NCBI GenBank assembly: GCA_033964015.1
Contig: CM066912.1
Span: 25,455,605-25,519,604, forward strand
Direction: 5' to 3'
Length of the DNA: 64,000 bases
From: Scolanthus callimorphus
Taxonomy: Eukaryota > Cnidaria > Anthozoa > Actiniaria > Edwardsiidae
Both the position numbers and the translations under genes were made by a program. This document shows, in pieces, positions 1 through 12,400 of the stretch. Under the pieces are notes generated by a model that did no database searches, had not been told where the DNA came from, and saw nothing but the letters and a program-made list of their open reading frames with translations. How positions within the stretch are numbered: position 1 is the first letter of the stretch; each line of letters opens with the position of its first letter.

Positions 1-951
1 TCCTTTGCCTAAGTTTTACACATTTGTTATAGTGTCTGAAAAGCATGTAGTCAAGGCAACATTGTCAAGAAATGCCACAACAAAGCTTGTAAAACTTTGT
101 TTTGACAGTCCTGGATGATATGATGTTGCCTTGACAACAAATTTGTTACATTTCATATATTATTGAGCAGATAAGATTTAAATATCAAGATCTTGACCTT
201 GCATCTTGTAGAAAAGTTGACTCTCATCCTAATTTTTTTTTTTTTTCATTACAATTGATCTTGGCCAGTGGCAGATCAAAGGGGGATGGGGGGTCCAAAG
301 GGTTCTATGGTTTTATTGTGATACTAAGACCATGCATGACTGAGGTCTATTATATTGCCCGTATCAGTCTTGGAAGTAGTGACAAAAGAAACGGAACCCC
401 CTCTGTAAAATCCTGGATCTGCCACTGTTAATAATAGCATTTGAGCAAATCAGAGCAAGGACCTCAGTCTGTTTGAATAGAATGGGAATAGTGGGAATAA
501 GAACAGAAAACAAAACTAAAAGAAAATATTCAATGTTTTGAGAATGTGGGTGGCTTATTGGCAGTTTTGGCTTCAATGGCAGATCATTTGGACAATAACA
601 GGAAGTGATATCTGTGTTCCTCAGGCTTCAGTGTGTCTTCTTTTGGTATCCTTCCTGTTAAATTTGTTGCCTTTTTATTGTGAAAGCCTAGTAAAAATGA
701 CAAAATATTTTATTTCATTTTTAAGTACTTTTTATGAAATACATCATATTTTGTCTGGAAAATGTTGAGGCCAAGGTTAACATTTTCAAAAGTGAAGCCT
801 CCATTACCGGAAGCACCTCATCATAACTTCATAATTCATTTCTCACATTCACATTTGCTACATGGCACACAACTTTACGTTGGACCCCACATTATAATGT
901 TCAAGGCCAAGGTCAAGGTTGTTCAAGCAGAAAACCTCACAGACATATTAA

Positions 952-1175
952 AGAGGCCATGACAGCCGCTCCTTTGTTATTGTTTTCATTCAATATTGGA
1001 AGACAAATAATTAGTAGAAATCTCTAAATAAACATCTAAAAACAAAGTTTCATTGATTTACCAAATTCAATCGAGGACAATTCTCTATATTCTCTGAATC
1101 AGCCGATGGAAATGAATGCTTTCCTTCACTCTGTATTTTGCTAGGCTGACAAAATGGAAGCTGACACAGGCCCTT
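952..1175. mobile_element. TTAA-flanked MITE, family A copy 1
   Basis: Starts after TTAA (948-951) with a diverged version of the family end AGAGCCTGTGTCAGCC and finishes in its reverse complement before TTAC. The inner part shares 'aacaaagtttca', 'accaaattcaatcgag' and 'cagccgatggaaatg' with the other copies at 11679, 25659, 28952 and 44502. A TTAA target suggests a piggyBac-type transposase acting in trans. Confidence 0.75.
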
Positions 1176-1729
1176 TACAGGGACATGACTCCCTAGAAAA
1201 TAGGACAAAGTAATTGTTGCTGCAAGATACAAAAATATTACCTGAAACTGAAAGAGTCAGTTTAAAAAAGCAACATGGAAAATTTCACGAAATTCCAATG
1301 AATGATTGCTAAGATTTGATTAAATCAAAAGTTAGACCAGTTTCATGTTTCATTATTAAAAAGGTTGAGGTAGACCAGTTTCATGTGAGCCAAATTTCAG
1401 CTCCTACTTCATGTAGATAGAGGACACAGAATTCCAATTTCAATAGTCACACAAAGAGACAATAGAACAAGGCAACAAAGAATTGAATGGAATGCGCCCT
1501 CCTTTGCTTTACTCTTCCTGAAGTCTTACCCCAAATTTCCTCATGTTAGCTGTAATTAGAATCCACAACTATCTTTGCAAACCTTTAATGTTCAAAATGA
1601 TATCCAATTTTCACAATATTATGTTGAAAGTATTATTATTTGTTTGTGCATATTTCACCTTGACCTTGAGGTCTTCATGGTTCGATTTCATATTGTCTGA
1701 AGTGCAGTGGTTATTTATCAGTCAATCAG

Positions 1730-2172
1730 TACCGTATTTACCCGTATATAAGACACACTTTTTTACTCCAAAATGACCTTCAAAATCGGGGTGCATCTTT
1801 AATACACGGAACATCGCTTTGGGAATTTGCATACCAACAAATACAAAAGATCCTTTACAAATTGGCTGATTCATGGTTGTGTGGTTCGGTTTCCAATAAT
1901 AAAGCTAGGATTTCGATCCGTGAAACCTGCCAGGAGGTGTTGGAGGTGTTTTTTTTTTTTTTTTCGGAATATTTCACTCATCTGTTCATGACGAGTACTT
2001 AAGTACATAAAACATTTAATTGCCCTCATGTTTTTTTTCGCACTTACTGGAAGTGCTGTTTCACGCAATACAAAATTAAAAATCTTTAGAAATTGATTTT
2101 TTTGCCAAAATGACTTCAAAATTGAAGGTGCGTGTTATATACGGGTGCGTCTTATATACGGGTAAATACGGT
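1730..2172. mobile_element. MITE with TACCGTATTTACCCGTATAT ends
   Basis: The left end reads TACCGTATTTACCCGTATAT and the right end is its reverse complement; the shared ends extend about 30 bp into 'aagac(a/g)cac'. The interior is about 380 bp with no coding capacity. A convincing target-site duplication was not seen. A fragment of the same end (gcaaatacggtac) recurs near 53575. Confidence 0.75.
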
Positions 2173-2719
2173 ACACACATTTAAATGGGTTCCAGACCAC
2201 AAAAAGAGAAGAAAAAGACTGATATGTATCCACCAGGATTCTTGAATGTGATATAAATAAGTGTTAATTAAATTACTCCATTACTCATTAGTTTAGTTAA
2301 TCTAATTGTTTTGGTTGGTTGATTGATTGATTATCATTCAGCCAACCTACTTATTATTTATTTGTTATTATTATTTATTTATTTGTCTCTTTTCCTTACT
2401 GATCGCCCAGCAATAATCCTCTCCTGAGGGTTGCTGAATTGGTAGATAGATAATTACTAAGATAAAATATGCCAGGAAATCTAGTAATTTTTGACAAAAA
2501 GTGAAAACAATTTTAGATAGAATAATTTGAAAGCAATTGCTTTGTTTTTCCCACTTCCTGGAAGGCAAATACATCAGTGCCAGTATTATTTATAATTTTC
2601 AAAGATGGCACAACTGCACTGAACTTTTGCCAGGAATCTCAAGATTTTTCACTTCGTCTCCTTGGAAAATTCAAGACGACTGCCATACATTTACTGTATT
2701 TCTTCCGGGAGAATTGCAG

Positions 2720-3192
2720 GAAATATCACCATTTCAAGGTGGTCTCCAGATTTTTGAAGTCCTGGGGTTGACGTCCCTATTGTGGGGTTTCATGTGTTGT
2801 TACATGTATTCTATTTTTTTATTTATATGATTTGCCCAAGGGTGGGGAAATCCTCACAGAGCGAGGCTCCAATTACAAGGTTCCCTTATCGGTGTAGTGG
2901 GTTAGTAAGTTGTAAGCCCTGCACTGAGGATGGGCAACTTCCGACGTCCCCGTGGTTCTTTAACGTCCCTCTGGTTCAGGTTAATGTAGTGCATGTGAGA
3001 GACGGGACCTACGGTTTAACGTCCTTATCCGAGAAGACGCGAAGGTCTAACCATTTGCAGATGTTAAAGCAAAGGCAGCACCTTCTCCTCAATTATTAGA
3101 AAAAGACCCTGAGTGTTGGCCCGGCCAGGGTTTGAACTCCCAACCTCCCGCACATAAGCCCGGCGCTCTACCACTGCGCTAACCGGTCGTCG
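2720..3192 (-). mobile_element. tRNA-derived SINE, minus strand
   Basis: On the minus strand the head (3192 downward) resembles a tRNA: A-box-like TAGCGCAGTGGTAGAGC and a B-box-like GGGAGTTCAAACCC. The body contains the motif 'gagaagacgcgaaggtctaa' (+ strand), of a kind common in marine invertebrate SINEs. The distal end 'gaagtcctggggttgacgtc' occurs again at about 3815-3835, showing that it is dispersed. It is not a functional tRNA gene, because the anticodon arm and acceptor pairing are not maintained. Confidence 0.7.
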
Positions 3193-3287
3193 GTTCTTAC
3201 ATGTTTCGAATGAACTCACCTTTGAACAACCTACACCTGTTGGATTCCCTCTATGGTTTATTATATTTTTTTCTTTTTTCTTTTCAG

Positions 3288-3432
3288 TTTATTAATTCAA
3301 CTTGGTGTTGATATCAATGCTAAGGACGCAGATGAATGGACACCATTACATGCAGCAGCCCATTGGGGGCAGAAAGAAGCAGCAGAACTATTATCAGACA
3401 ATGGGGCAAATTTTAATGCTAGGAATAAAATG
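3288..3432 (+). CDS. PPP1R12A-like: MYPT exon: last ankyrin repeats
   Basis: The acceptor is a T-rich tract ending in cag at 3285-3287 and the donor is ATG|GTAAGC. One base completes a split codon, then the frame reads [17 protein letters not shown] followed by [11 protein letters not shown], an ankyrin repeat consensus. It aligns with vertebrate MYPT1 at LLIQ.RYDVNIKDYDGWTP. The ankyrin domain cradles the PP1 catalytic subunit. It ends in phase 0. Confidence 0.95.
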
Positions 3433-6400
3433 GTAAGCCCTATGACATATGCTGCTAAGATTCAGCATTATTAAGGAGGGGGTCAAAATATAATGCTTTA
3501 TAAGTATCCAGTTTATTGGGTCTCCGTTATTGGGTCTCGGGAAACACCCCCTTCCTGATTTTCAAACCTTATTTTCTTGAGGCTTATTTTTTCACCTGAC
3601 AAAATGGTGGGTCTTGGGTGCGTACCCCCTTATGAAGTTTTGACTGCTTCGCTGAGATGTCAGTGCACACTACAATAGTACCATTGTTATCTGTTAATCA
3701 TTGGCCCTCCTTCCAAATTTAAAATCAAATTATCAAGGAATATCTGTATACACTGTACTTCAGGTAGCAGTATTTCAGTATTTTTTCACCATTTCAAGGC
3801 GGTCTTGAGATTTTCGAAGTCCTGGGGTTGACGTCCCTGCATACAGGACAATTTATCTACATATAAACATTCTGTACTCTGTAATCCAAAGTATCACCTG
3901 AATCAGTGACAGAGCTTGAAATAATTTTTCTTACTTGATCAGACACAGGTCCATTAAACCTTTTTTTTTGCTGTCATTACTGGAAAATGGTCTGACATTT
4001 GGAGATTTTGATTGGACAATGCCTGATGACTGGCAGCACTATTAATTTCCAGCTCTGCAGTCACACTTCTCATTTTGCAATGTTGAGTGTCTGTCTCTTT
4101 TGACAATCATTTAAGGGAAGAAGTGAAATTCAGAGAAAGTTAGTTACTCCAAAAAAAATATTACAATCAGGACACTCAAACCGTGAACACCTATACATTT
4201 CTTTCACATTTTTTTCTGCGGTTTTTGACTCAGATTCCAAAATGAAAACATATTTTAACTTTTGCCATGGTTAGAAAACTTCATTGCCATTTTCAAACAG
4301 TTTCAGTGGGAATAGCAGCATAAACAGTAATATAAAGTTCATCTAGGTTGGTTAAATAACCTTTCAACTGCTAGATGAGCACAAATTTGGAGTATTTTTG
4401 TGTGTTATCGAGCAGATGGAATTGGATTACGAAATGACATTTTTGATTTCTGTTGAGGCTAAACAGTTTTCAAACTTGAAAATTTGATAGAGAAAGCTAT
4501 AAAATCTTATGTAGGAATATCTATATAATGCAACTTTCAGTTCATTTTTCTTTATAACACTAAATAATAGTATAATGTAGGATTCTGATATTTTTATGTA
4601 GATCACTAGTCTTATTTTGTAAAATTTTGTTGGAACAACCGTGACACAGCCCCTTTTAAGAAAAGAAAATGCAATTCCAGACAATAAAAAAAGGATGGGT
4701 CTTAAGGTTTTTCATGTCAGCTATTTTATGACATTTGAAATAAATAAATTTTGTTACTGGTACCGATATAATACAAAAAATTTTCAGGCCGACATTCAGG
4801 ACCCAAGGACAAGGTTCCATTGGCACCAAAATTAAAAATTCTATTTGCCAATTAATAGTGAAGTTTGGAGGCCATAATAGAAATCTAGTTGCCATCTTTT
4901 TTCCTGAATTAATGCTGTTGACAGCTAATTTTAAGAACTATTAACTGGAAAGGTAAGCCAGCATTTGGCTTAAATTTAGTATGGTAGGTTTAATGTTTTG
5001 CTCGCCAAACCCTATGGTTGCAATGTCAGGGCCTGCCATTTCAATTATGGGGATAGTGGCTTTATGAATATTTACCTCAATTGAAATGGACAATAGGCAA
5101 TATTCGTATTGAAACGGTCAGACTGGGACGAACACTCAAGTGAGGCTAATGCGGGTAATTGTTTTGTTCACTATTTCCAGCTCAGTGCACTTGGGAAACG
5201 CAAAACAAAAGAATCCCCCGCATGAGCCTCACTTGAGTGTTCATCCCAGTCTGACCGTTTGAATATGAATGTTGCCTATTGTTAATTATTTCTAGGTAAT
5301 TTCTTATTCTCCTGCTTGATGCTTGCTTCTTGTTGTTGCAGGGTCAAAGTGCTATAGATTTAGCTGAACCTGATATAGCTAAAATTTTAGAAGAACTTAA
5401 AAAGAGGCAAAATGATAAAACAAAAATTAATGCAGTAAGTATCCTGAGGAAAGAACACTTATTGTGTGTTTCCAAAAAATATCCACACACCCCCACGAAG
5501 GGTGTTGAGAAATGACCCCCCTCTCCCCTCTGGAATTTCCGAAGAAAAATACAGTGTTTGTATGGAAAAGATCAGGTAAATTGACCCCCCCAACCCTCTG
5601 GAATTTCCAATCCCTTCCGTAGGGGGGGTATGGATATTTTTTGGAAACACACATTGTTGTTAAAAAATATTAAGACTGTTGTTAGTTATTTTTAAATCAC
5701 TTTGTCATCACTAGAGATTGTATTCAGAATTGGTCTGATCATTTTTCGATTGGTTCCACTGCAGTCATATGAAATTTGCTCTTTCCCTTCAAGTGTTCTC
5801 CTCAACATAATTTCTGTGAGTTGATTTCTGCAATTGTTTTTATTGTGCTCTTGCAGCACAAAAAATCAGTGCTGGATCCACAATTTTTAGGGGTGTTGGG
5901 GTGCATAATATGAAATGTGGCTAAAGAATCTGTGTGCACTAACATTTTTCATACATTTCCTGTAAAGTATCAACTCAGAAGTTGATGGAGGCCTTGTTTT
6001 GTATCCTGTGATAGATATAGGTCCCTGAGAATAGGTGCACCTTTTTCTGCAAGCTAAAGACTGATTTTGATTCTCCTCAGACTTCACCTTTAATAACGTC
6101 TGGCCCTCCACCTTTAAAACGAAGGTATGTGATCATATTCCATTATCATTGATGTGTTAGATACAGTATACAATTCAGTATCTGCAGTACTTGAGTTTGT
6201 TTTCCATGTGATATGAAAAACAGTAGATTACAGTGTTTGTTTATATGCTGGATAGAAAGCTTGGTATACAATGTTTTCATAGTATTTTAAAGAGCTTCAG
6301 TCAGCCACGGCACTATGTTATCAGCCTACATGTAGTATTAAACATACCAAGTTGGAGAAAGGATATGTTTCTGATTTGTTTCTGATTTCAAGATTTCTCC

Positions 6401-9400
6401 ATTTAATAGTCCAGTTTTGTATTCTCTGCTATACCACTGCATAACGGTGCATAAATACAGTGGGAGTCTCAATGGAAGCCAAAAATAGCCAGGGATTTTT
6501 GTGGGGGGAGGGGGGGGGGGGGGGGGGGGGGGGGTGCTAGTCTAGAAAAAGCAGACCAATGTGGTATGGATTTGTTTTTTATTGAGAAACATTAGTCAAA
6601 ATTCGCTAGAAAAAGCAGGTATAACATAAGCGCTTTATTTACTGTGTACAAATGTGGACCTTTTTGTTTCTTTTGGTCACAGTTGGGGGGGGGTGTGTTT
6701 GTGCACCACCGGAACCTCCCCTGGCTACGGGCCTGCAAATGGACCATTCTAGCTATAAGCGCGTGCCATGTCCCACAACAAGCAGAATGCGCTTTTTAAA
6801 AAGTTTGTTCTTTGACAAATGTCCCACGTCAATTGACATGCATCACACGTGTTTTAGCAGGAATCGTCCATTGAGGCTCCCACTGTATTTATGCATCATT
6901 GATACCTATTCAGCTCAGTAGAGAACAGAATTCCAAACTGGACGATTTGTCTTCTAATATTGCATGTAAACAATAACACGGGAGTGTCTGACTGGGCTCT
7001 GTAATTTCCATCTTTTGTTCTTATAATTACATGTACTCAATTAGCCTGATTCTCATCTGCTATGGTAGAGTATGTTGGTACTTCCTATCTCCATGCGTTC
7101 TTGATGAGAATCATATGGGAAATATGGGCCAATCACAACAAAGCTTTCATTTTCATCAAACTATTATCGGCCAATCAGAGTTAAGCTTCTATCTCACCAT
7201 CTACGAAAGTTTCACCGATTCAACTTGTTGGAGGGAATTTTTACCTCCTGTCTTTTGAAAGAAATCACTCAAAAACTGTAAGAATGTGGATATGAAATTT
7301 CACCTTGTCGTGTGAGGAAAGGAACAGTAAACTTTTAGCAATTTGAACAGATGAAAGAAAAGGTTCCTTGGCAAGTCGACCTGGCAGAACACTGGACAAT
7401 GTGATGTTGATCAGTGAAGGTAGGAAGTACCAACAAACTCCACCGTAGCAGATGAGAATCAGGCATATTGACATGTACATAACGAAGACAAAAGACCTAC
7501 ATTTTGCAAGCTATGACCCCTTAAAGTGTTCAAAAACTACAGGTAAGGCCCAGATGAGCCAGGCTGACCCGGTTAGCCAAGAGGGGACCGTTTGACTGAG
7601 GTAACTGATGTGTATATGGCAAGTGTTCATCCTGGCTTGCTGGGACCTTGTAAACGCTGCCCTCCAGAATACAGGCAAAGCGGGCTCCAAATTTGAAACT
7701 TTTTGAAACCATAAATTGTGATTTGGGAATTTATGGTGAATTTCAAAGGACATGGTCACCTAGAAAACATAAAAATAAATAATTATTGTCACAAAAGACA
7801 AAAATATTATCTGGAATGGAAAGCGCCCATCGCAAATTTGTTGTGTTTGAAAAAAGGTTGAGGTAGATGGATTTCAAATTTCAACATTTCCACATGACAT
7901 CACAAGCTGTAATTAGAATTTGCAAATATCTTTGCAACCCTCACATTTTCGCCAATTCTTTACTAGTATGAGTTGTTTGTTTTATAATTGGTGATGTTAA
8001 GATTTTGATGTTTTAGGTGACCATGTTTCATTAATGGGGGTCATAGCTTTTGAAGCATAGCTCTTAGGTGTGGTTATCTGTATCAAGACCAATCTTGTCT
8101 GCCAAATAATGACGTTAAGGTTGGAGCTGACAAGTGTTATTACAATAGTTGGAACAACAGTTCTGACTTGATCCCATTCATGTCTATTTATTCCTAACCA
8201 TATACCAACTTAACTTTTCATTAATTGCAATGCTCAGTGTTCTTGCTCTAGCTTCTATAGCTAATCAGCTACTGCACTTAAAAGTTCAAAGAGATTTAAG
8301 TTTCTCTGCACTGGCTTGCAGCATGTTTGGCTCTGAAGCAATTCTTCACCCTTTTTCTATCTGTAAGAAACAGAGTTCCGGGTTGATGTACTATTCACCC
8401 GGATTCATTGACCAGTTAAATAAAGTGGGATGGTTAGGGAGCTCGGGAGTCCAAAGGAAGAACACAATTATGTGACCTGGATGCTGTTATCGACATTGAC
8501 GGTGCAGCACGTTTTGTGCTCATCTAATATACACGTCTGAGTGCCCAGTGAATCCTACTTGCTGAATAAAAGTACTTTTGTACCGTGACGATGCACAACT
8601 AAAGGGATTCCTTTGAAAAAGTGAACAAAGAGATGATACAATACCAGAAACATATGTTTCTGACAATACATGGTGTTAGGTTTCATAGGTTTTACCTAAT
8701 TCAAAAAGGTGCTTTGCTTTGGTCGTTGGGAATCCCTGTTTGATAGTAAATGAAGCAGAAAATTTTAATTCTTTTCCAGGTTTCAATGACCAATGCCAAA
8801 AGCAATCTTTAGTGATTTAGTTGAAAAATCCACTTTTTCATTTGAGTAGTAAAAAAAACCCTATTCCAGGTATCTTCAGCCTACAAATGAAAGCTTTGAT
8901 TTTGTTGTCTTCATTGGATTAGTAATATTCTATTTTCGTAAGATTGATTGACAATTTTTTCATAAAACTGGGTAATTTTAATTCAAGAATTAGTAATTTT
9001 AAAAGGTTTTAATTGATAGTTCTACCCTATAACCTGGCTTTTGTTTAAGTGGAGATGCCACTACAGCCCATACATTCACTTTGATCTTCCCCACCCCTAT
9101 CATTGTTTAACTGCACCTACTTAAAAACAACCTTTAATACATCTACTTGGCATCTACCGCTTGCATACAAAAACCAGCACATAATGTCTAATAAAATATA
9201 TTCTTCTTTTAAAACTGTGTTTTTCATCTTCCAGAACTTTCTCTCCTGTAACTGTATGTGACTGGGAAAGGCTGGGTGCTTCTGCACTGCTCTGAATTCT
9301 GAGTTGCACTGGCTTTTGTACATAACAAAATGTATTGTTTGTGTAAAGAGTCTCGATCAGCCGTCCCTTTGTCAGCCAGAAAGCTAGTCAGTGACAGCAT

Positions 9401-12400
9401 CCATTTCCATCGGCTGATTTAAGAAAGCTGATGCAATATTTTCGATTGCGTCCTGCAAATCAAGTATCTAATTCTGTTTTGTAGTCGTTCTTTCGAGATT
9501 TCTACCAGCGATTCTAATGGAACCAATAACAAAAGTACGGCTGTTTGAGACTCTTTACGTCTACGTTAGATACCAATGTTTCTGAAAGTGATCTTTAAAC
9601 ACACACCAGCTTTCAACACTCGCTTTCTATTTTCATTCCTTTCACATAATGTTGACTACTTAGTTACATAGCATTTTGAAGTAAAAATAAATAATTCACA
9701 CTGGATAAGATAAATTCTAGAAGAAATTCTATTTTCACTTTTACGCAATAAACTATTGTTTAATTCATTGTGCAGCATGTTGCACTCCTTCGTTTAAAAT
9801 AAGTAAAACTACTGGTAGAAACTTGGGGAAGTCTTTATTTTAACATCGACAACCTCTTTAGAAACAACTCTGACACCTTCATGCTTCTAACTGCTAAAAC
9901 CTTTTCTTTAAAATAAAAATTCTAAAAGACCCCATAACCACTGATATTTGAGTTGATTTTGTTTTTTTTCTTTGTCCGTTTAGCCCTACTGGTTGTAAAG
10001 AGACCTCAAATAACAGTAATGACTATGACCTGAACGGACTGATGTATGTAGCAATTCCAAATACCAGACAACCACAATGTATCTTTGCATGACATCTTTG
10101 GCTTTTCCTATCTTTTCCTTCTTTTCTGAGCATTCTGCTTTTCACAGAACTTCCCTCCTGGGATGCGGGAGTTCTCCGTACGCACTTAAGTGGCGCTGCT
10201 TGCACTTCTTAGAAATATGTAAACAAAACAGAACATCAATGCACTGTTTTGCACACTGCTAGGCCATACTTTGTTATTGGTTATGTGACTTTTGCCCCAT
10301 TTGCGGACACTTCAAAAGACTGTTACCCGAGTTCCAGTGCCTATCAATTTTGATGGAAGTGGCCGGCTTTTTGGAGGCTTGCTCTGCATGATTTGTGAAA
10401 TTTTAGCACAATGAGAATAACTTCTCAAGAATTTTCACTATAATTTCTGGTGTTGCCCGCTTTCTTTACTGTCAGCATACATCAGCTTCAAAAATTACTG
10501 GAACCTGTTTTTGGATAATAGTAATAAAAAACCCTGCACAAACTGCTTTTAATGGCTACAGACCACATTGATTTGATTGCTCTTGGCTACATATTTTGTA
10601 GCTTGTCTTATGTTCTTTACACGTGATCAATGCGTGATAGTGGTTTTACTTGGGATTGACTGATAGGGAAAACATTGAGCAGCATTTTGTAATTTCTCGT
10701 GTTCATGATCCGCTTGCAGTCATTTGAATTAAATGAAATTCTAGCAGTCGACAGCATTCACAGTTTAATGTAGCCCCATCTTTAAAATTTTAAACATTCT
10801 CCTTAAGGTAACTAGAGCATTTCTGAAGTATCAAAATCATTTCCCCTAAAAAAAATAGAATTTCAACAGAACGAGCTCAAGATATGAAATCTGTTATATT
10901 ATGGTGGAATGGATATATCTATCGGAATATACCTAAACTAATTTTGGCCAAGCAAAAAGTGACCATGAACACACCGAGCACCCTAAAACAGTTCATAACT
11001 TTTACCATGGGGACTTACACAGGATTAACAAAATAGAATAAAAACCTTTGGCCAACATGACTGGGAAAGAAGGCTGAGATTGTTGTGAGATGTTTTTTAC
11101 TTGGAATAATTTTAGAAATCTTGAAGTTTTTTTTTAACCTTTATTTCTTAGATAAAATTTGTGATTCCTTGATGTTGCATGTGCTTTGCATGTTGTAAAA
11201 TGCATGTTCGGAGAAGCATTGCGGAGGTCATCTTGTTATTCTCTTTTAGAATTTCAGATCAGTGTCGTGAATAATTTGCAATTACTTTCATTTGTGTTTA
11301 CTCCTATTTTTGTTCAGAATTGGTGTATTTTCTTTGCGTTTGGTTAACCACAGCCATTTGAAATCAGCTCTATTTTCTTGATTCTGATTGGCAGAATCAC
11401 AAAAATGGTACTGGCACTTTGGCCACATTTGGAGCCAATGAAACTACTTTAATACAGAGATTTGGGCTGCGCATCTGCGCTATCTGTTGTCATTTTCTAA
11501 AAAAAAAAAGCTGCAAAAAATCTCTGTTTTTCTTTTTCATTGCAGTTTGGGATTTATGAATTCTAGACTTGACTTTCCTACAAGTTTGTATTGTTTCCGC
11601 CATCTTTCCTGATTACCCACGATGCAATTGGGAACGCGTCCTCGTCTATACCGTGCTAGTTGCTTGTGTGCATGTTAAAGAGCAAGTGTCAGCCACTCCT
11701 TTGTTATTGTTTTTGTTCAATATTAGAAGACGAATTACGTGTACAAATCTCTAAATCAAGATCTAAAACAAAGTTTCAGATTTGATTTACCAAATTCAAT
11801 CGAGAACATTGCTCTATATGCTCTAAATCAGCCGATGGAAATGGATGCTTTCGCGGACTTGGTTATTTTGCTATGCTGTCAAAATGGCGGCTGACACAGG
11901 CTCTTTAATGACGCGTCATGTTACCTGTTTGTATGCTGCCTTGTTAGCTTGCAAGCTGCATGTGCTTCTCCTCTTTTCACTTTCACCTTTCATTCATATC
12001 TCCATTTCTCATATTTTCACTTTTCATTTTTCCACGTTTTTACTTTTTCTTCCACCAGAAACATGTTGGAGGTCGCAAATGAGTGCCTTATTTGCCATTT
12101 TACGGAATAAGATCTCTCCAGTGGGTTATGTCCAATCCTGACCACTCCAACTTAAAATGCCCTAGATTACGGTTACGTTGCGCTCTTTGTTGAATGATTT
12201 TCCAAAACACAAATAGAGTTTTTCAGTTTGTCAACTGTTACCCCCCCCCCCCCCCCCCCCCCCCCCCTCCCTCCACTCACCCCTCCCTCCACTCACCCCT
12301 GTCGAGGACCCTAGTTTCATCCCCACGCCGGAAATTTTCGTTGTCCAAAACACATCCTTGAATTTCATGACGAACCTGATGTTGCTCCCATTCTTGTACC

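Larger units (their letters stand above)
1..3287 (+). other. Intron of the MYPT gene (5' limit outside window), repeat-rich
   Basis: No exon could be recognised here. The stretch holds a TTAA-type MITE (952-1175), a 443-bp inverted-repeat element (1730-2172), a tRNA-derived SINE on the minus strand (2720-3192) and otherwise AT-rich unique-looking DNA. It ends in a polypyrimidine tract and the acceptor AG at 3286-3287. The preceding ankyrin exon should end with two bases of a split codon, since the next exon begins with a single leftover base; none with that phase was found by eye. Confidence 0.6.

Noticed and set aside
3117..3192. Possible tRNA gene on the minus strand
   Set aside because: A and B boxes are present but the arms do not pair as in a tRNA and the sequence continues into a SINE body.
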